From Eledone cirrhosa (lineage: Eukaryota; Mollusca; Cephalopoda; Octopoda; Eledonidae), in NCBI GenBank assembly GCA_964016885.1, contig OZ024740.1, positions 610,504 through 674,503 of the forward strand: a DNA stretch of 64,000 nucleotides, in the 5' to 3' direction. Under the pieces are notes generated by a model. It did no database searches. It worked only from the letters and a program-made list of their open reading frames with translations, and was not told the origin of the DNA. This document shows, piece after piece, positions 1 through 64,000 of this stretch. The position numbers were made by a program, and so were the translations under genes. Every line of letters begins with the position of its first letter. The first letter of the stretch is position 1.

Positions 1-500
1 GGACAATTTGATAAATTCCGACCTTACACACTTACACCTCTCTAAGACAATGTCACTGGACCGAGATCTTTGGCGCTATGCAGTAATACACAAAACCTGC
101 CTTGCCTAAGTAGAAAGCAAAACCTACAGTCAGTAGGCACCTCTTAACCAAAATACACCCCCCTCCCACTACCCCCTACTCCACCCCCACCCCCATCAAC
201 ACCACCCCTTTCAATGTAAAGCTACATTGGTACCACAACATCCAGTCCTAAATAAATGAGGTCGTGTAGGTGTCACGACAAAAAAACACAGTCCACACTG
301 TAATGTGGCCGTGTAGGTAACTCGATAAAAACCTCCCAATCCACACTGTAAACGTGGTTGGTGTTAGGAAGGGCATCCAGCCATAGAAAACCCGCCAGAC
401 AGTCCTATATGAGCAAGACAACCAATCTTGCATCAAGAGGGAAAATTCCCTTCTAAACCCATGCTAGCATGGAAGATAGAGGTTAAACGATGATGATGAG
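1..500 (+). mobile_element. LINE 3' end: last codons of the polyprotein plus 3' UTR and GAT tail
   Basis: Bases 1-110 encode, in frame 2, the C-terminal end of the same LINE polyprotein seen at 45013-46761 (shared LHLSKTMSLDRDLW), ending in TAA at 108-110. The 3' UTR follows and includes GTGTAGGTGTCACGA-type blocks, a CATCCAGC..TAGAAA block, a CCATGCTAGCATGG block, and ends in GATGATGATGAG. The copy is cut by the window start, so its 5' extent is unknown. It sits in the HECW intron before exon 1. Confidence 0.85.
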
Positions 501-770
501 ACATGCAAACACAGACACACTCACAGGCATACATTCACACAAACACAGACATACATTTACACAAGCACGCACATACTCACATACAGTGTAGCAAATGGTA
601 CACCTGCCGCTGTTTTGCTATAGTTTTTTCACCATCCCCTTCCTGCCTTTTACACATACACATTGTGTGATGGAAGTTGCTCAGATTTATATAGAGATGT
701 GTACACTATTGATGTCATTTTAAAAATCGCTTTCAAAAGTTCTAATTTATGTTTCTTTTATCTTTTTCAG
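501..770 (+). other. Intron sequence before exon 1, simple CA repeats
   Basis: Degenerate CACA/CATA-rich sequence to about 590, then AT-rich unique sequence ending in the pyrimidine tract and CAG that precede exon 1. I see no gene here. Confidence 0.5.
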
Positions 771-63164
<62,394 letters not shown>

Positions 63165-63214
63165 GTAAGTTGAGCAACACTTATACTTCACTACTTGGTC
63201 TTTTATTATTATTA

Positions 63215-64000
63215 GTAGTAGTAGTAAAGCAGATAATAGAATATACCATGCCATTACACACTTAACTATAATATACCATGCCGTTACATTACACACCTAG
63301 CTATCGTTATATACCATACTTACTATCACATACCTAACACTATCCCATACCATCACACAACTAACACTATCCCATACCATCACATACCTAACACTATCCC
63401 ATACCATCACACAACTAACACTATCCCATACCATCACATACCTAACACTATCCCATACCATCACACAACTAACACTATCCCATACCATCACATACCTAAC
63501 ACTATACCATACCATCACACAACTAACACTATACCATACCATCACACAACTAACACTATACCATACCATCACACAACTAACACTATACCATACCATCACA
63601 CAACCAACACTATCCCATACCATCACACAACTAACACTATACCATACCATCACACAACTAACACTATACGATACCATCACACAACTAACACTATACCATA
63701 CCATCACATACCTAACACTATACCATACCATCACACAACTAACACTATCCCATACCATCACACAACTAACACTATACCATACCATCACACAACTAACACT
63801 ATACCATACCATCACATACCTAACACTATCCCATACCATCACACAACTAACATTATACCATACCATCACAAAACTAACACTATACCATACCATCACACAA
63901 CTAACACTATCCCATACCATCACACAACTAACATTATACCATACCATCACACAACTAACACTGTCCCATACCATCACATACCTAACACTTTCCCATACCA
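63215..64000. repeat. Minisatellite, 27-bp unit, about 26 or more copies, runs off the window
   Basis: Unit CATACCATCACACAACTAAC plus ACTATCC, period 27 (63361/63388); variants ACACAAC or ACATACC, and TATCC or TATAC. It begins about 50 bp after exon 19's donor, first in degenerate form. Since 27 is three times nine, it keeps one minus-strand frame open for 226 codons, which is not a gene. Confidence 0.97.

Noticed and set aside
749..770. ATG at 749 as a HECW start codon
   Set aside because: It lies in the polypyrimidine tract of the acceptor; the exon starts at 771 and continues from an upstream exon in phase 1.
63297..63977. 226-codon minus-strand frame
   Set aside because: Translated 27-bp satellite inside the intron after HECW exon 19; no non-repeat sequence.

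Overview
The window is animal nuclear DNA, AT-rich and crowded with repeats. It carries one large spliced host gene on the + strand. The mix of tRNA-derived SINEs (one family ending in GATGATGAT runs, another containing the GAGTTCAAATCCCGCCGAGG box), LINE copies with the same GAT-rich tail, and very long minisatellites is what I know from coleoid cephalopod genomes (octopus, squid, cuttlefish). That placement is an inference; no species can be named from sequence alone.

The host gene is a HECW-type (NEDD4-like, NEDL1/NEDL2) HECT E3 ubiquitin ligase. I place 19 consecutive internal exons between 771 and 63164. Each has AG and GT splice sites and all 18 junction phases agree. They encode about 1,474 codons in this order: end of the HECW N-terminal domain (exons 1-2), C2 domain (exons 3-6), one 2.17 kb exon for a long acidic, proline-rich and Ser/His-rich linker (exon 7), WW1 (exons 8-9), the conserved HECW middle region (exons 10-13), WW2 (exons 13-14), a His/Ser-rich insert (exon 14), a conserved helical segment (exons 15-18) and the start of the HECT catalytic domain (exons 18-19). 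The start codon lies left of the window. Most of the HECT domain, including the catalytic cysteine, lies to the right. About 7 percent of the window is coding.

The rest is intron filled with mobile DNA. Intron 1 (882-14844) holds piggyBac-like MITEs with TTAA ends, two inverted-repeat elements, SINEs and CT/GT-rich minisatellites. Intron 2 (14946-22849) starts with a 2.1 kb array of a 26-bp unit, followed by a 1.27 kb near-palindrome around a GIY-YIG-like fragment and a LINE copy with a 690-residue reverse-transcriptase ORF. Introns 4-6 carry SINEs, a TA-flanked MITE, a (TC)n tract just after exon 6, a large inverted repeat, a 79-bp mariner-like hairpin and an old LINE copy split by a SINE. 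Intron 12 holds two LINE copies placed 5' end to 5' end. Intron 14 holds 58 copies of a 41-bp unit and a decayed mariner with both terminal repeats and TA flanks. The right edge runs into a 27-bp satellite that leaves the window.

The main observations for follow-up are: a SINE family sharing its last 200-250 bp with the LINE in the same window, which suggests the LINE mobilises it; a PHD-type zinc finger inside the LINE polyprotein, after the reverse transcriptase; the inverted-repeat element with the GIY-YIG-like core; splice-site-like sequence in every unit of two long minisatellites next to exons; and low-complexity additions to HECW (four PxxPxR motifs and two His/Ser-rich tracts) that I do not recognise from vertebrate HECW proteins.
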